Part shown: piece after piece, positions 1-7,236 of the stretch
Position numbering within the stretch: the stretch's first letter is position 1
How the letters are laid out: every line of letters begins with the position of its first letter
From: Verrucomicrobiota bacterium
GTDB taxonomy: Bacteria > Chlamydiota > Chlamydiia > Chlamydiales > JAEYWL01
DNA length: 22,769 bases
Direction of reading: 5' to 3'
NCBI GenBank assembly: GCA_023428915.1
Contig: JAEYWL010000050.1
Coordinates: 1 to 22,769, forward strand
Notes under the pieces: generated by a model
Told to the model about the DNA's origin: nothing
The model's database searches: none
The model's input: only the letters and a program-made list of their open reading frames with translations
Program-made: the position numbers and the translations under genes

Positions 1-15
1 CCTTATTGCGGATTA

Positions 16-70
16 AAACCCAAGTTGTCCCCTAAATCTTAGCACAAGATTTAGGGGACAACTTGGGTTT
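16..70. repeat. Perfect 25-bp palindrome, copy 1 of a dispersed repeat
   Basis: Positions 16-40 are the exact reverse complement of 46-70, separated by the 5-nt spacer AGCAC. The left arm begins AAACCCAAGTTGTCCCC. The first 33 bases (16-48) recur identically at 22644-22676, and a near copy of the first 23 begins at 12874. No T tract follows and no gene lies immediately upstream within the window, so a simple terminator role is not shown. It lies 110 bases upstream of the carrier gene. Confidence 0.9.
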
Positions 71-180
71 AAATTCCATCTGTACTCCTGACAAATAAAA
101 ACCAGTTTTTTCAGCTGACGCAAAATCGAAATAGCGGGATACTATTTGCTTTTGTTTGGATTTTAAGGAGATAAATAGCT

Positions 181-1089
181 ATGGAAACAAATATTAAAAG
201 CGGCTTAAACAATGAACACCTGCAAAACTTTGCTGCGGGATGGGGAGCCGGAATTACAGCAGATATGATTATTGCTCCTTTTCAACGTCTAAAAGTTGAT
301 GAACAGCGAGGCCATGCTTCTCCTAAAACAATAAGAGGACTTTGGGCCGGCGTGTTTGCAATAGCTCTTGGAGATGGATTTGCTATTGGCCTCCAAAATA
401 CCATTTATGAAATAGGCAAAACACAGTTTTCGCAGGAGAATGGGCGCATGCTCTGTCCTGCGAATTTGGCTTCTGTTGGTGCAGGAATCATATCATCTGT
501 TCCTACAACAATATCTGAAATTACCATGGATCAACATGGGCAGAAAGTGCGCGCCAGCCAGGAGGCTAAAAAAACTCCAGGCGGCAGCCTTTCCAGAGTG
601 ACTTATTGGTCAACTATTGGGGATATTTATGGACAAAGTGGTTGGAGAGGATTTTTAAGGGGATATAAATGTACAGCTGTGCGCGAAACTATCTATGCGC
701 AAGCCTGGAAAAGGTGGGCGAGTCAATTTACGGATCGGTTTGAAGCTTATACGCAAAACCATCAAGCAGCTCAAATAGGGGGCGGCATTTGTGCAGGGGT
801 TTTGGCTGCGTTTTTATCCCACCCTTTCGATACGGCCAAAGTTAAAGAGCAAAACAAGTTGCGCACTGGCTTCATTCACGCTAAGTTTTATTCCACCATA
901 AAAGAAGACATTTCCATAGCGGCCAGGCAAACAGGAAGTTTAAAAGTTGCGATCTGCAAAACGGGCTTAGCTTGCATACAAGACGCTTATAAAGGCTTTC
1001 GGCAAAGAGCAGTTATGGTAAGTCTTGCAGTTACTATTTTGAATATTACCACTCCGTGGTATACCAATAAAATTAAACAGGTAGCCTAA
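181..1089 (+). CDS. Mitochondrial carrier family (SLC25-like) membrane protein
   Basis: This 302-residue protein has the length and tripartite build of the mitochondrial carrier family, which exchanges nucleotides, phosphate or organic acids across membranes. Three repeats of about 100 residues are visible. Repeat 3 carries a full signature, HPFDTAK at 214-220. Repeat 1 has a weakened form, APFQRLK at 32-38 (Gln replaces the acidic residue). Repeat 2 lacks the Pro-acidic-basic signature but keeps the second half (GWRGFLRGYKCTAVRETIY, 154-172). Repeat 3 also ends with the typical YKGFRQRA. Start: TAAGGAG at 164-170 lies 10 bases before the ATG. The family is essentially eukaryotic; Legionella LncP is a known bacterial example exported to host mitochondria. 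Acquisition from a host and action in the bacterial or a host membrane are inference, as is any substrate. Confidence 0.85.
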   Translation: METNIKSGLNNEHLQNFAAGWGAGITADMIIAPFQRLKVDEQRGHASPKTIRGLWAGVFAIALGDGFAIGLQNTIYEIGKTQFSQENGRMLCPANLASVGAGIISSVPTTISEITMDQHGQKVRASQEAKKTPGGSLSRVTYWSTIGDIYGQSGWRGFLRGYKCTAVRETIYAQAWKRWASQFTDRFEAYTQNHQAAQIGGGICAGVLAAFLSHPFDTAKVKEQNKLRTGFIHAKFYSTIKEDISIAARQTGSLKVAICKTGLACIQDAYKGFRQRAVMVSLAVTILNITTPWYTNKIKQVA

Positions 1090-1133
1090 GATTCTGATTG
1101 CTGCCTTATAATAGAAGATAGCAAGGAGCTATA

Positions 1134-1619
1134 ATGGATAAGACCCGCCCTATTATTTTTGTTATGGTTGCAGTTGCTCTTTATTTTTCATTTGTGGTGT
1201 TTAATAATCTCACGGACTACGCCACAAATGCGCGGAATGTAAATAGTGTATTGAGCATGGAGCAAATAAAAAGTGATGGGGTAAAGTGGCGAGCCATCAG
1301 CAATCCAGTTATAATCCAAAGTGCCTACCATCTTATAATACTCATAGAGGCTCTAACTGCAGCTATGGGATGGAGTGCGGTGTTTTATTTGCAGGTTAAG
1401 CCTGAATTGCTTAGAGGGCATATTCTGGCAGTAACTGCTCTTGCCTTGGGGTTTGCCCTGTTTTTCATCGGTTTTTTTATTGTCGGAGGAGAGTGGTTCT
1501 ATATGTGGCAACACCCCCTATTGGGAGGTTTGCAGACAAAAGCCTTGTTGATTTCCCTGTTTCTTTTGACAGCTATGGTTTTTGTAATCAATAGCTTGCA
1601 GGAACCTCAAAATGGCTAA
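1134..1619 (+). CDS. DUF2165 family small integral membrane protein
   Basis: A 161-residue protein with four hydrophobic segments, roughly residues 6-23, 61-79, 95-118 and 134-153. It matches the DUF2165 pattern: NNLTDY after the first helix (24-29), a short loop with VLSM and KWRAI, a second helix with EALTA, and GGEWFYMWQ (118-126) after the third. The function of this family is unknown. AAGGAG at 1123-1128 sits 5 bases before the ATG. Its last eight bases overlap the start of the ExoD-like gene, so the two are probably translated together. It begins 44 bases after the carrier gene on the same strand, so co-transcription is possible. Confidence 0.8.
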   Translation: MDKTRPIIFVMVAVALYFSFVVFNNLTDYATNARNVNSVLSMEQIKSDGVKWRAISNPVIIQSAYHLIILIEALTAAMGWSAVFYLQVKPELLRGHILAVTALALGFALFFIGFFIVGGEWFYMWQHPLLGGLQTKALLISLFLLTAMVFVINSLQEPQNG

Positions 1620-2244
1620 AAAACAAGCTGTCATACCGTTTAATGAGTCGTTTTTAGATCAATTAAAACGGCTTTCTGAGCTCTGTGAAACTCAAACCAG
1701 TTTCACGATTAGGGAGGTTTTTCATTATCTTACAGGCAAAGGCTATGCTGCTCTATTGATTGTGTTTGTATTTCCTTTTTGCCTGCCAATTCAGATTCCA
1801 GGTGTTTCCACGCCTTTTGGCTTAATATTGGCTTTTTTGGGTTTAAGGGTAGCTTTTGGAAAAGCTCTTTGGTGGCCAAAGTGGATACTGGATAAAGAGG
1901 TTGCAAGCGAATCCCTTAAAAAAATTTTAGCAGGAAGCATTAAAGCGGTGCAGTACCTGCAGAAAATATTACATCCCCGATTGTTAAGGATTGTAAAAAA
2001 TCCGTTGCTTCATCGTTTAAACGGCCTGTTAATAGTGCTGCTTGCCCTTCTCCTGGCCCTTCCTTTGCCTATTCCTGGAACAAATTTGCTTACAGCGATA
2101 CCCATTCTTTGTATTGGTTTAGGGTTGCTTGAAGACGATGGCCTTTTTATCCTGATAGGATACGTGCTATCTGCAATTTGCTTTTTGGCATTTATCAGCC
2201 TGGCTTTTTTTGGCAAAAGCCTGATTCTGGGCTTATTAAACTAA
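1612..2244 (+). CDS. ExoD family (exopolysaccharide synthesis) membrane protein
   Basis: A 210-residue protein of the ExoD family, named for a rhizobial exopolysaccharide and invasion gene; its molecular role is unknown. The family hallmark is two related proline-rich membrane turns. Here they are LPIQIPGVSTPFG (58-70) and LPLPIPGTNLLTAIP (150-164). Hydrophobic segments lie at about 45-82, 137-173 and 178-205. The N-terminal 40 residues are soluble. AGGAA at 1600-1604, inside the upstream DUF2165 gene, is 7 bases from the ATG. The overlap with that gene implies one operon. The gene's last nine bases overlap the convergent small lipoprotein ORF. Confidence 0.8.
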   Translation: MAKKQAVIPFNESFLDQLKRLSELCETQTSFTIREVFHYLTGKGYAALLIVFVFPFCLPIQIPGVSTPFGLILAFLGLRVAFGKALWWPKWILDKEVASESLKKILAGSIKAVQYLQKILHPRLLRIVKNPLLHRLNGLLIVLLALLLALPLPIPGTNLLTAIPILCIGLGLLEDDGLFILIGYVLSAICFLAFISLAFFGKSLILGLLN

Positions 2245-2394
2245 TTGCTCTTCTTCAGTAAATTCATGCGGCGGTTGTTTTGCTTCCTCTAAAACAAGGC
2301 AGTTAAGCACTTTTACGGGGACTCTGATCAAAATACAACTTGGCAAGGAAAGTATAAATGCAGCCAAAATGGCTGTGTAAAAACAGTTTTTCAT
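2236..2394 (-). CDS. Small (52-residue) putative lipoprotein
   Basis: A short reading frame encodes 52 residues. The N-terminus MKNCFYTAILAAFILSLPSC has a lysine, a hydrophobic stretch and a lipobox-like LPSC, placing the lipidated cysteine at residue 20. The mature part would be about 33 residues, ending in an acidic tail (HEFTEEEQLV). The ATG lies only six bases after the stop of the NUDIX gene on the same strand, so the two look like one transcript. No clear Shine-Dalgarno is seen, which would fit translational coupling. Its 3' end overlaps the convergent ExoD-like gene by nine bases. No homologue is recognised; it could be spurious. Confidence 0.5.
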   Translation of the reverse strand: MKNCFYTAILAAFILSLPSCILIRVPVKVLNCLVLEEAKQPPHEFTEEEQLV

Positions 2395-2400
2395 AAAAAT

Positions 2401-2922
2401 TTAAGGCTTAAGCATAATTTTAGTGATATTGCCATTGCGGTAATCCAAATAATCACGCAAGATTTGGGCGTGGTCAAAAGCCAATTCCGACCAAGGAATG
2501 TCTTCTAAACGTACAATAAAAGCTTTAGCCGCATCATCGCCTGCACTTGGCTGCGATGTTGCTTTTGCTAGGTGAGTAACTTCTACAGAATGGTGTCTAA
2601 AATCCCTTTGGGGATCTGAATAAACATGGAATTGCTTTAGATCTTGTAATTCTAAATTCACCTCTTCCATCATTTCGCGCCGCACTGCAGTTTCAACAGT
2701 TTCACCGTATTCTACCTTGCCGCCTGGAATAGCTTTACCCCAAGGGGCTTTGCCTCTTTCGATCAAGACGATTCCTTTAAATTCGGGCCCTTCATAGATT
2801 TCAATGATTGCCGTTGTCGTTAGAATTGGAGGTTTGTGAGGGGCTTTTGCAGGTTCATCAGCACACAACACCAATGAGTAGCAGGTAAACAAGGAAAGGA
2901 AAAATAGTCTGCATAGATTCAT
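2401..2922 (-). CDS. NUDIX hydrolase with N-terminal signal peptide
   Basis: A 173-residue NUDIX-fold protein, a family that hydrolyses nucleoside diphosphates linked to another moiety using divalent metal. The NUDIX box spans residues 68-90: GKVEYGE, seven residues, then REMMEEVNL. The acidic metal-binding core (REMMEE) is intact; the usual Gly near the end of the box is Asn89. Unusually, the N-terminus MNLCRLFFLSLFTCYSLVLCA is a good signal peptide, with cleavage likely after LCA at about residue 21. The enzyme would therefore be periplasmic or secreted. Start: AGG lies seven bases before the ATG (reverse strand). The lipoprotein ORF follows six bases downstream and the cytochrome c peroxidase lies 73 bases upstream on the same strand. 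The substrate cannot be read from sequence. Confidence 0.85.
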   Translation of the reverse strand: MNLCRLFFLSLFTCYSLVLCADEPAKAPHKPPILTTTAIIEIYEGPEFKGIVLIERGKAPWGKAIPGGKVEYGETVETAVRREMMEEVNLELQDLKQFHVYSDPQRDFRHHSVEVTHLAKATSQPSAGDDAAKAFIVRLEDIPWSELAFDHAQILRDYLDYRNGNITKIMLKP

Positions 2923-2995
2923 CTTAAAACCTACAGGTTAGTTTTTTTAACAGACAAGCTTAGCAAATTCGAGTAATGTTTTTAAAGTAAATTTA

Positions 2996-4012
2996 TTATT
3001 TTGGGTATTCCGCCGGTTCTTCTATTTGCTGCCAGCCTTCTCCGTTTAAAGACTCCAGAAATGCTGCCAGCGCTTTTTTGTCGTCGTAAGAAAGATGCAA
3101 TGGTTTGATTAACGGGTGAAGATTTTTGTTGGGAACACCGCCTTTGTCATAAAAATCTACAACTTCTAATAAGGTGTTTAAACTTCCGTCATGCATGTAG
3201 GGGCCGCTATTGGCCACTTCCCTTAAAGTGGGGGTTTTAAAAGCTCCCCAATCTTGTTCCTGATGCGTGATTAAGTAGCGCCCTAAGTCGGGTTTTTCTT
3301 CTTGCATACCGACGCCGATATTATGGAAGCGCTGGTCGCTAAAATAAAACCCGGAGTGGCAGTTGGCGCAGCCTGATTGGTTGAATACCTGCAAGCCGCG
3401 TATTTGTTCTGCAGATAATGCCGCCTTGTCGCCGGCCATGTAGCGGTCATAAGGAGAATTGCCTGAAAGGATGGTGCGCTCAAAGGTAGCTACAGCCTTG
3501 GCGATGTCATCAATAGTAATTTCTTCATGCCCGAAGGCTTTTTTGAACAAATCGCGATAACCTGGTATAGCCTTAACCCTTTCCACGCACTGACTATGGG
3601 CCTCATGCACATTTTTGACGTTAGTCATTTCTTTTGTATTGGCAATCGGCCCTTTGCACTGCTCTTCCAGAGAAGCTGCCCGTCCATCCCAAAAAAGCAG
3701 CTTGGCGTAAGCGGTATTGATAATGGTCGGGCTGTGCCGCGTACCTGACTGGTGTTTGATGCCGACTGAAATGGCGCGGCAATCGCTATAGCCGCAAGGC
3801 AAATTATGGCAGCTGTCGCAGGAAATAGTCCCATCGGAAGAGAGGCGCTTATCGAAATAAAGCAATCGGCCAAGCTCGGCTTTTTCCTTGGAATAAGGAT
3901 TATTGGCAGGCCAGGGTACAGATTCTAATCCCAGAGGCGGGATGGGCGCATCTGCCTGCAAGATCCCAATGCAGCTGACTAAAAAAAATGAAAGTACCTT
4001 ACGCATAAGCAT
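2996..4012 (-). CDS. Di-haem cytochrome c peroxidase (MauG/CcpA family), periplasmic
   Basis: A protein of about 338 residues, the normal length for bacterial di-haem peroxidases, which reduce hydrogen peroxide with electrons from cytochrome c in the periplasm. Counting from the start at 4012, the two haem c attachment motifs are CDSCH at 65-69 and CANCH at 215-219. The sixth ligand for the second haem is probably the Met of GPYMHDGSL (about 273). Other family blocks are LGRLLYFDKRLSSDGTISC before haem 1 and WDGRA at about 108-112. The signal peptide is MLMRKVLSFFLVSCIGILQA. Start choice: the frame extends to an ATG at 4027, but GGGG at 4017-4020 favours 4012 or 4006. The gene needs a cytochrome c maturation system elsewhere. 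It is divergent from the gene at 4076 with little space between them. Confidence 0.9.
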   Translation of the reverse strand: MLMRKVLSFFLVSCIGILQADAPIPPLGLESVPWPANNPYSKEKAELGRLLYFDKRLSSDGTISCDSCHNLPCGYSDCRAISVGIKHQSGTRHSPTIINTAYAKLLFWDGRAASLEEQCKGPIANTKEMTNVKNVHEAHSQCVERVKAIPGYRDLFKKAFGHEEITIDDIAKAVATFERTILSGNSPYDRYMAGDKAALSAEQIRGLQVFNQSGCANCHSGFYFSDQRFHNIGVGMQEEKPDLGRYLITHQEQDWGAFKTPTLREVANSGPYMHDGSLNTLLEVVDFYDKGGVPNKNLHPLIKPLHLSYDDKKALAAFLESLNGEGWQQIEEPAEYPK

Positions 4013-4075
4013 AAAACCCCTATACAAGAAGCAAATGATCTGTCAAAATTTTTCAGCATAATAACAGGAGAAGTT

Positions 4076-4507
4076 ATGCAAGTCAAAAATGTAAGCGAAT
4101 ATTCACGAAATGTCATAGAAAATATTGAACAAGAATTTTCAGATGAAAACACGCAATTGTGCGAGACAAAAAAAGTAGAATTGACGGCAGAAAAATTGCA
4201 GAAGAGAAACTATTTGGCAATTGAAGATGGCAAGCAAATTGCGGCTATTTTTAGGGTCGAAGCTAATATGAGCGATCCTTGCATAGGAATTTTAAATGAT
4301 TTTCGCATTAATACATTATTTACAGGCTCCAAAAAATCCCTTTTTGAAAAAGTTACCGATTATTGCAGCGCTCAAGAGAAAGGCTGGAGAACACTTAGCT
4401 GGCAGCCATACAAAGCAAGGTGTGTAATGGAATTATTCGAAAGCTTTGGAGCTAAAAATATAGACCCTATTCCAGTCAATCTTATGTATTTTCAGTTAAA
4501 GGTTTAA
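4076..4507 (+). CDS. Uncharacterised protein, possibly a diverged GNAT-fold acetyltransferase
   Basis: A 143-residue soluble protein that I do not recognise with confidence. The order of elements resembles a GNAT fold: a strand carrying GKQIAAIFRVEA (about 53-64), a segment NDFRINTLF, a helix KSLFEKVTDYCSAQEKGWRTLSW, and a C-terminal MELFESFGAKN like the helix before the last strand in acetyltransferases. The usual R/QxxGxG/A acetyl-CoA loop is replaced by TGSKKSL, so cofactor binding is doubtful. AGGAG lies just upstream of the ATG, so expression is plausible. It is divergent from the cytochrome c peroxidase gene, and the two share a very short intergenic region. It is followed by about 210 bases without a gene. 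Confidence 0.6.
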   Translation: MQVKNVSEYSRNVIENIEQEFSDENTQLCETKKVELTAEKLQKRNYLAIEDGKQIAAIFRVEANMSDPCIGILNDFRINTLFTGSKKSLFEKVTDYCSAQEKGWRTLSWQPYKARCVMELFESFGAKNIDPIPVNLMYFQLKV

Positions 4508-4672
4508 TCTATTCATAATAAATAACTTGCATATTTGAGTCGTTCTGGTTGTTTCATTATCTTTGTAATTCTCTTAACAATTGATTCAAAATGAAGTAGC
4601 CTGTTTCAGAACCTGATTGCTATTTTATAGTAGATCATATCCGAAATTCTTTTTTCCCCCGGAGCTCGCAAA

Positions 4673-4709
4673 AATCAGCGGGCCATATTATTAAAATGGC
4701 CCGCTGATT
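4673..4709. other. 14-bp perfect inverted repeat before the SulP gene
   Basis: Positions 4673-4686 (AATCAGCGGGCCAT) pair exactly with 4696-4709, with a 9-nt AT-rich loop. The stem is GC-rich in its centre and would be very stable in RNA. Read on the minus strand it is followed by TTTTT, as in an intrinsic terminator; on the plus strand CTCAAAGC follows. It could terminate transcription from the 4076-4507 gene, or act in the SulP leader, since it ends 36 bases before the preferred SulP start. The rest of 4508-4721 shows nothing I can name. Confidence 0.6.
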
Positions 4710-4745
4710 CTCAAAGCTTTCATGCGACTCCTGGAGGAAGAGAGC

Positions 4746-6485
4746 TTGCATCCCCTCTTAAGCTGGCATCAGGGTCTGTGCAGCAATTTAATGACAGGCT
4801 TTTTTATGTATTGGAAAGAATTTACTCCAAAAACTTGGATCTGCTTAAAAGAAGGGTATTCCTGGAAGGATTTTTTGCATGATCTGCTCGCTGGTATTAG
4901 TGTGGGCGTTATTGCTCTGCCCCTGGCATTGGCTTTTGCCATAGCCTCAGGAGTGCCTCCAGAAAGGGGCTTATTCACTGCAATTATCGCCGGTTTCCTT
5001 ATTTCGCTGCTTGGAGGCAGCCGCGTGCAAATAGGGGGCCCTACCGGTGCATTTGTCATTATTGTTTACGGGGTTGTTCAGCGGCATGGCTATGAAGGGC
5101 TTGTGCTGGCCACGTTAATTGCGGGCGTATTGATGGTCATCATGGGTTTGGCAAGATTAGGCGTTCTGCTTAAGTTTATCCCTTATCCTGTAACCAGCGG
5201 TTTTACTACAGGCATTGCTTTAACCATTGTTTTTTCTCAGATTAAGGATTTTTTCGGACTGCAGATAGAAAAGATGCCGCCGGATTTTTTAGATAAATGT
5301 ACGCTATTGTGTTTAAATGCTAGCAGCTGGAATCCCTGGGCCTTTGTCCTGGCTTCTGCGACTTTAGCCGCAATTTTTTTATTTAGAAGTTTAAATCCCA
5401 AAATACCTGGCGCTATTTTGGCTGTAACGGCAACTACGCTAGCAGCGCAATACTTTAACTTGCCGGTCATCACAATAGAAGATGCTTTCGGTGCCATTCC
5501 AAGCGATTTACCGAGTCCTTCCCTGCCTCCTTTTTCATTTGAGCTATTTCAGGCTGTTTTTCCCGATGCTATAACCATAGCCCTGCTAGGCTCCATCGAG
5601 TCATTGCTTTCAGCAGTTGTGGCTGACGGGATGACCGGCCATAGGCACCGTTCAAATTGCGAATTATTTGCCCAAGGGATTGCCAATATTGGTTCAGTAT
5701 TGTTTGGCGGGATTCCCGCTACCGGTGCCATTGCCCGCACGACGGCTAATATTCGCCTCGGAGCTAAAACGCCTATTGCCGGTATGCTGCATGCCGTTAC
5801 TTTATTGCTGCTTATGGCATTCTTAGCGCCTTTAGCTGGGAAAATTCCTTTGGCTGCTTTGGCCGCTGTTCTTGTCTATGTTGCCTGGAATATGAGCGAG
5901 CTGCCCCATTTTATTGAGATATTACGCGGACAGCTCGGCGATGCTATTGTCCTGCTCATTACTTTCCTGCTAACAGTTGTGATCGATCTATCGGTGGCTG
6001 TACAGGTAGGGGTGCTTTTGGCGGCAGTCATCTTTTTGAAGCGCATGAGCGACAAAACAAGCATAGAGGCTTGCAAGCTGATAGTGAAAGAAGATCAATA
6101 CGAAAAAAATATCCTGGAAAATGATAGCCTGCTGTTGCGCACCGATATTCCAAAAGATGTAGTGGTGTTTGAAATTCGGGGGCCTTTTTTCTATGGCGTG
6201 GCCGACCTGTTAGAGGAAGCGCTTATTCGCTTGGAATTCAAGCCGCGCGTATTTATGCTACGATTAGATAAGACACCCATCATTGATGCTACAGGGATGA
6301 AGGCTTTAAAAAAATTTCATTTAAAATGCCAGCAGCAAGGCATTAGATTTATATTATGCGATGTTGATGAACATATGCGCGAACTGCTATCAGATGCCAG
6401 CGCTTATTCCCAAATTGGCGAACAAAACATTTTTCCTAATTTTGAGGCGGGACTTTATGCAGCAAGAAGTAACGATCGTTCATAA
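4746..6485 (+). CDS. SulP/SLC26 family anion transporter with C-terminal STAS domain
   Basis: An inner-membrane anion transporter of about 579 residues, a usual length for SulP proteins, which carry sulfate, bicarbonate or dicarboxylates. The N-terminal family block LLAGISVGVIALPLALAFAIA is followed by GLFTAIIAGFLISLLGGSRVQIGGPTGAF, and many further membrane segments run to about residue 440. The C-terminal 110 residues form a STAS domain, from VVVFEIRGPFFYG to the TPIIDATGMKALKKF block with the conserved Asp. Start: an ATG at 4722 has no ribosome site, while GGAGG at 4733-4737 sits 8 bases before an in-frame TTG at 4746, so I prefer TTG; ATG 4790 is also possible. The last 29 bases overlap the downstream hydrolase. 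Substrate is undetermined. Confidence 0.9.
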   Translation: MHPLLSWHQGLCSNLMTGFFMYWKEFTPKTWICLKEGYSWKDFLHDLLAGISVGVIALPLALAFAIASGVPPERGLFTAIIAGFLISLLGGSRVQIGGPTGAFVIIVYGVVQRHGYEGLVLATLIAGVLMVIMGLARLGVLLKFIPYPVTSGFTTGIALTIVFSQIKDFFGLQIEKMPPDFLDKCTLLCLNASSWNPWAFVLASATLAAIFLFRSLNPKIPGAILAVTATTLAAQYFNLPVITIEDAFGAIPSDLPSPSLPPFSFELFQAVFPDAITIALLGSIESLLSAVVADGMTGHRHRSNCELFAQGIANIGSVLFGGIPATGAIARTTANIRLGAKTPIAGMLHAVTLLLLMAFLAPLAGKIPLAALAAVLVYVAWNMSELPHFIEILRGQLGDAIVLLITFLLTVVIDLSVAVQVGVLLAAVIFLKRMSDKTSIEACKLIVKEDQYEKNILENDSLLLRTDIPKDVVVFEIRGPFFYGVADLLEEALIRLEFKPRVFMLRLDKTPIIDATGMKALKKFHLKCQQQGIRFILCDVDEHMRELLSDASAYSQIGEQNIFPNFEAGLYAARSNDRS

Positions 6486-7092
6486 TAAAATACAAATGAA
6501 GGGTGTTTTGCGTTTGCCGCTGCAGCCGAAAGCTGTAGTATTGTTTGCCCACGGCAGCGGCAGCAGTCATTTGTCGCCGCGCAACAATTTTGTAGCAGAG
6601 CAGTTGCTGCAGGGCGGCTTGGCTTCCCTCCTAATAGATCTGCTTTCCAAGGAAGAAGATGCAACTTATCAAAATCGTTTTGATATCGAGCTTCTCACAG
6701 AAAGGCTTGCATTGGTTATAGATTGGATTAAGCTTGAGCCGCAGCTGAAGAATTTGCCAATTGTGCTTTTTGGGGCCAGTACAGGAGCAGCTGCAGCCCT
6801 TTCTGCAGCTGCATTCAAGCATAGCGATATTTGCGCCATAGTTTCAAGAGGGGGGCGGCCCGATTTGGCTTTAGCCATTCTTGAAGGGGTTGAGGCGCCT
6901 ACTTTATTCATTGTCGGAGGGGGTGATTTTGGAGTCATAGAGCTTAATCAGGAGGCATTTGAGCACTTGCATTGTGAAAAAAGTTTTAAAATAATTCCTG
7001 GAGCCACCCATCTCTTTGAAGAACCCGGCTGCCTTGAACAAGTCGCCGGACTCGCTCGAGACTGGTTTTTGCAGCATCTAAAACCCCATTGA
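6457..7092 (+). CDS. Alpha/beta hydrolase, dienelactone-hydrolase-like
   Basis: A 211-residue soluble hydrolase. The oxyanion-hole segment AHGSGSS is at 31-37, the nucleophile elbow GASTG at 106-110 (Ser108), the acid is Asp157 in VGGGD, and the base is His185 in GATHLF, so the triad appears complete. The order and spacing match small dienelactone-hydrolase-like enzymes, sometimes found next to or fused with phosphoribosyltransferases. The substrate is unknown. The frame is open back to 6361, but GAGG at 6444-6447, nine bases before ATG 6457, supports the shorter start. It overlaps the end of the SulP gene by 29 bases, so the two are co-transcribed. A hairpin covers its stop codon. Confidence 0.85.
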   Translation: MQQEVTIVHNKIQMKGVLRLPLQPKAVVLFAHGSGSSHLSPRNNFVAEQLLQGGLASLLIDLLSKEEDATYQNRFDIELLTERLALVIDWIKLEPQLKNLPIVLFGASTGAAAALSAAAFKHSDICAIVSRGGRPDLALAILEGVEAPTLFIVGGGDFGVIELNQEAFEHLHCEKSFKIIPGATHLFEEPGCLEQVAGLARDWFLQHLKPH

Positions 7093-7112
7093 AAATAGGC
7101 TGGTTTTCAATG
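7087..7112 (+). terminator. Hairpin over the hydrolase stop codon, probable terminator
   Basis: CATTGAAAA (7087-7095) pairs perfectly with TTTTCAATG (7104-7112) across an 8-nt loop. The TGA stop of the hydrolase lies in the left arm, and the T-rich stretch TCATTTATTTAATTT follows. The stem is AT-rich and the T tract is interrupted, so termination may be weak. Confidence 0.45.
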
Positions 7113-7127
7113 TCATTTATTTAATTT

Positions 7128-7172
7128 AAACGCAAAGACGCAAATCTTTGCATCTTTGCGCTCTTTGCGTTT
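7128..7172. repeat. Imperfect inverted repeat of GCAAAGA units
   Basis: AAACGCAAAGACGCAAA (7128-7144) faces TTTGCATCTTTGCGCTCTTTGCGTTT (7147-7172). The outer 11 bases of each arm (AAACGCAAAGA / TCTTTGCGTTT) pair exactly and the inner part pairs with a bulge. Each arm is itself built of short GCAAAGA-type units. It lies between two convergent genes, where it could act as a bidirectional terminator or be a small dispersed palindrome. Confidence 0.7.
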
Positions 7173-7236
7173 ATATATTTAAAAGTGGCTGGGTTAGAAA
7201 AGAACTTCAAATAGAATGTCATTGGATTTATTGTTT

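Noticed and set aside
6361..6456. An N-terminal extension of the alpha/beta hydrolase starting at 6361.
   Set aside because: It lies inside the SulP STAS coding region, and a good ribosome site precedes the later ATG at 6457.
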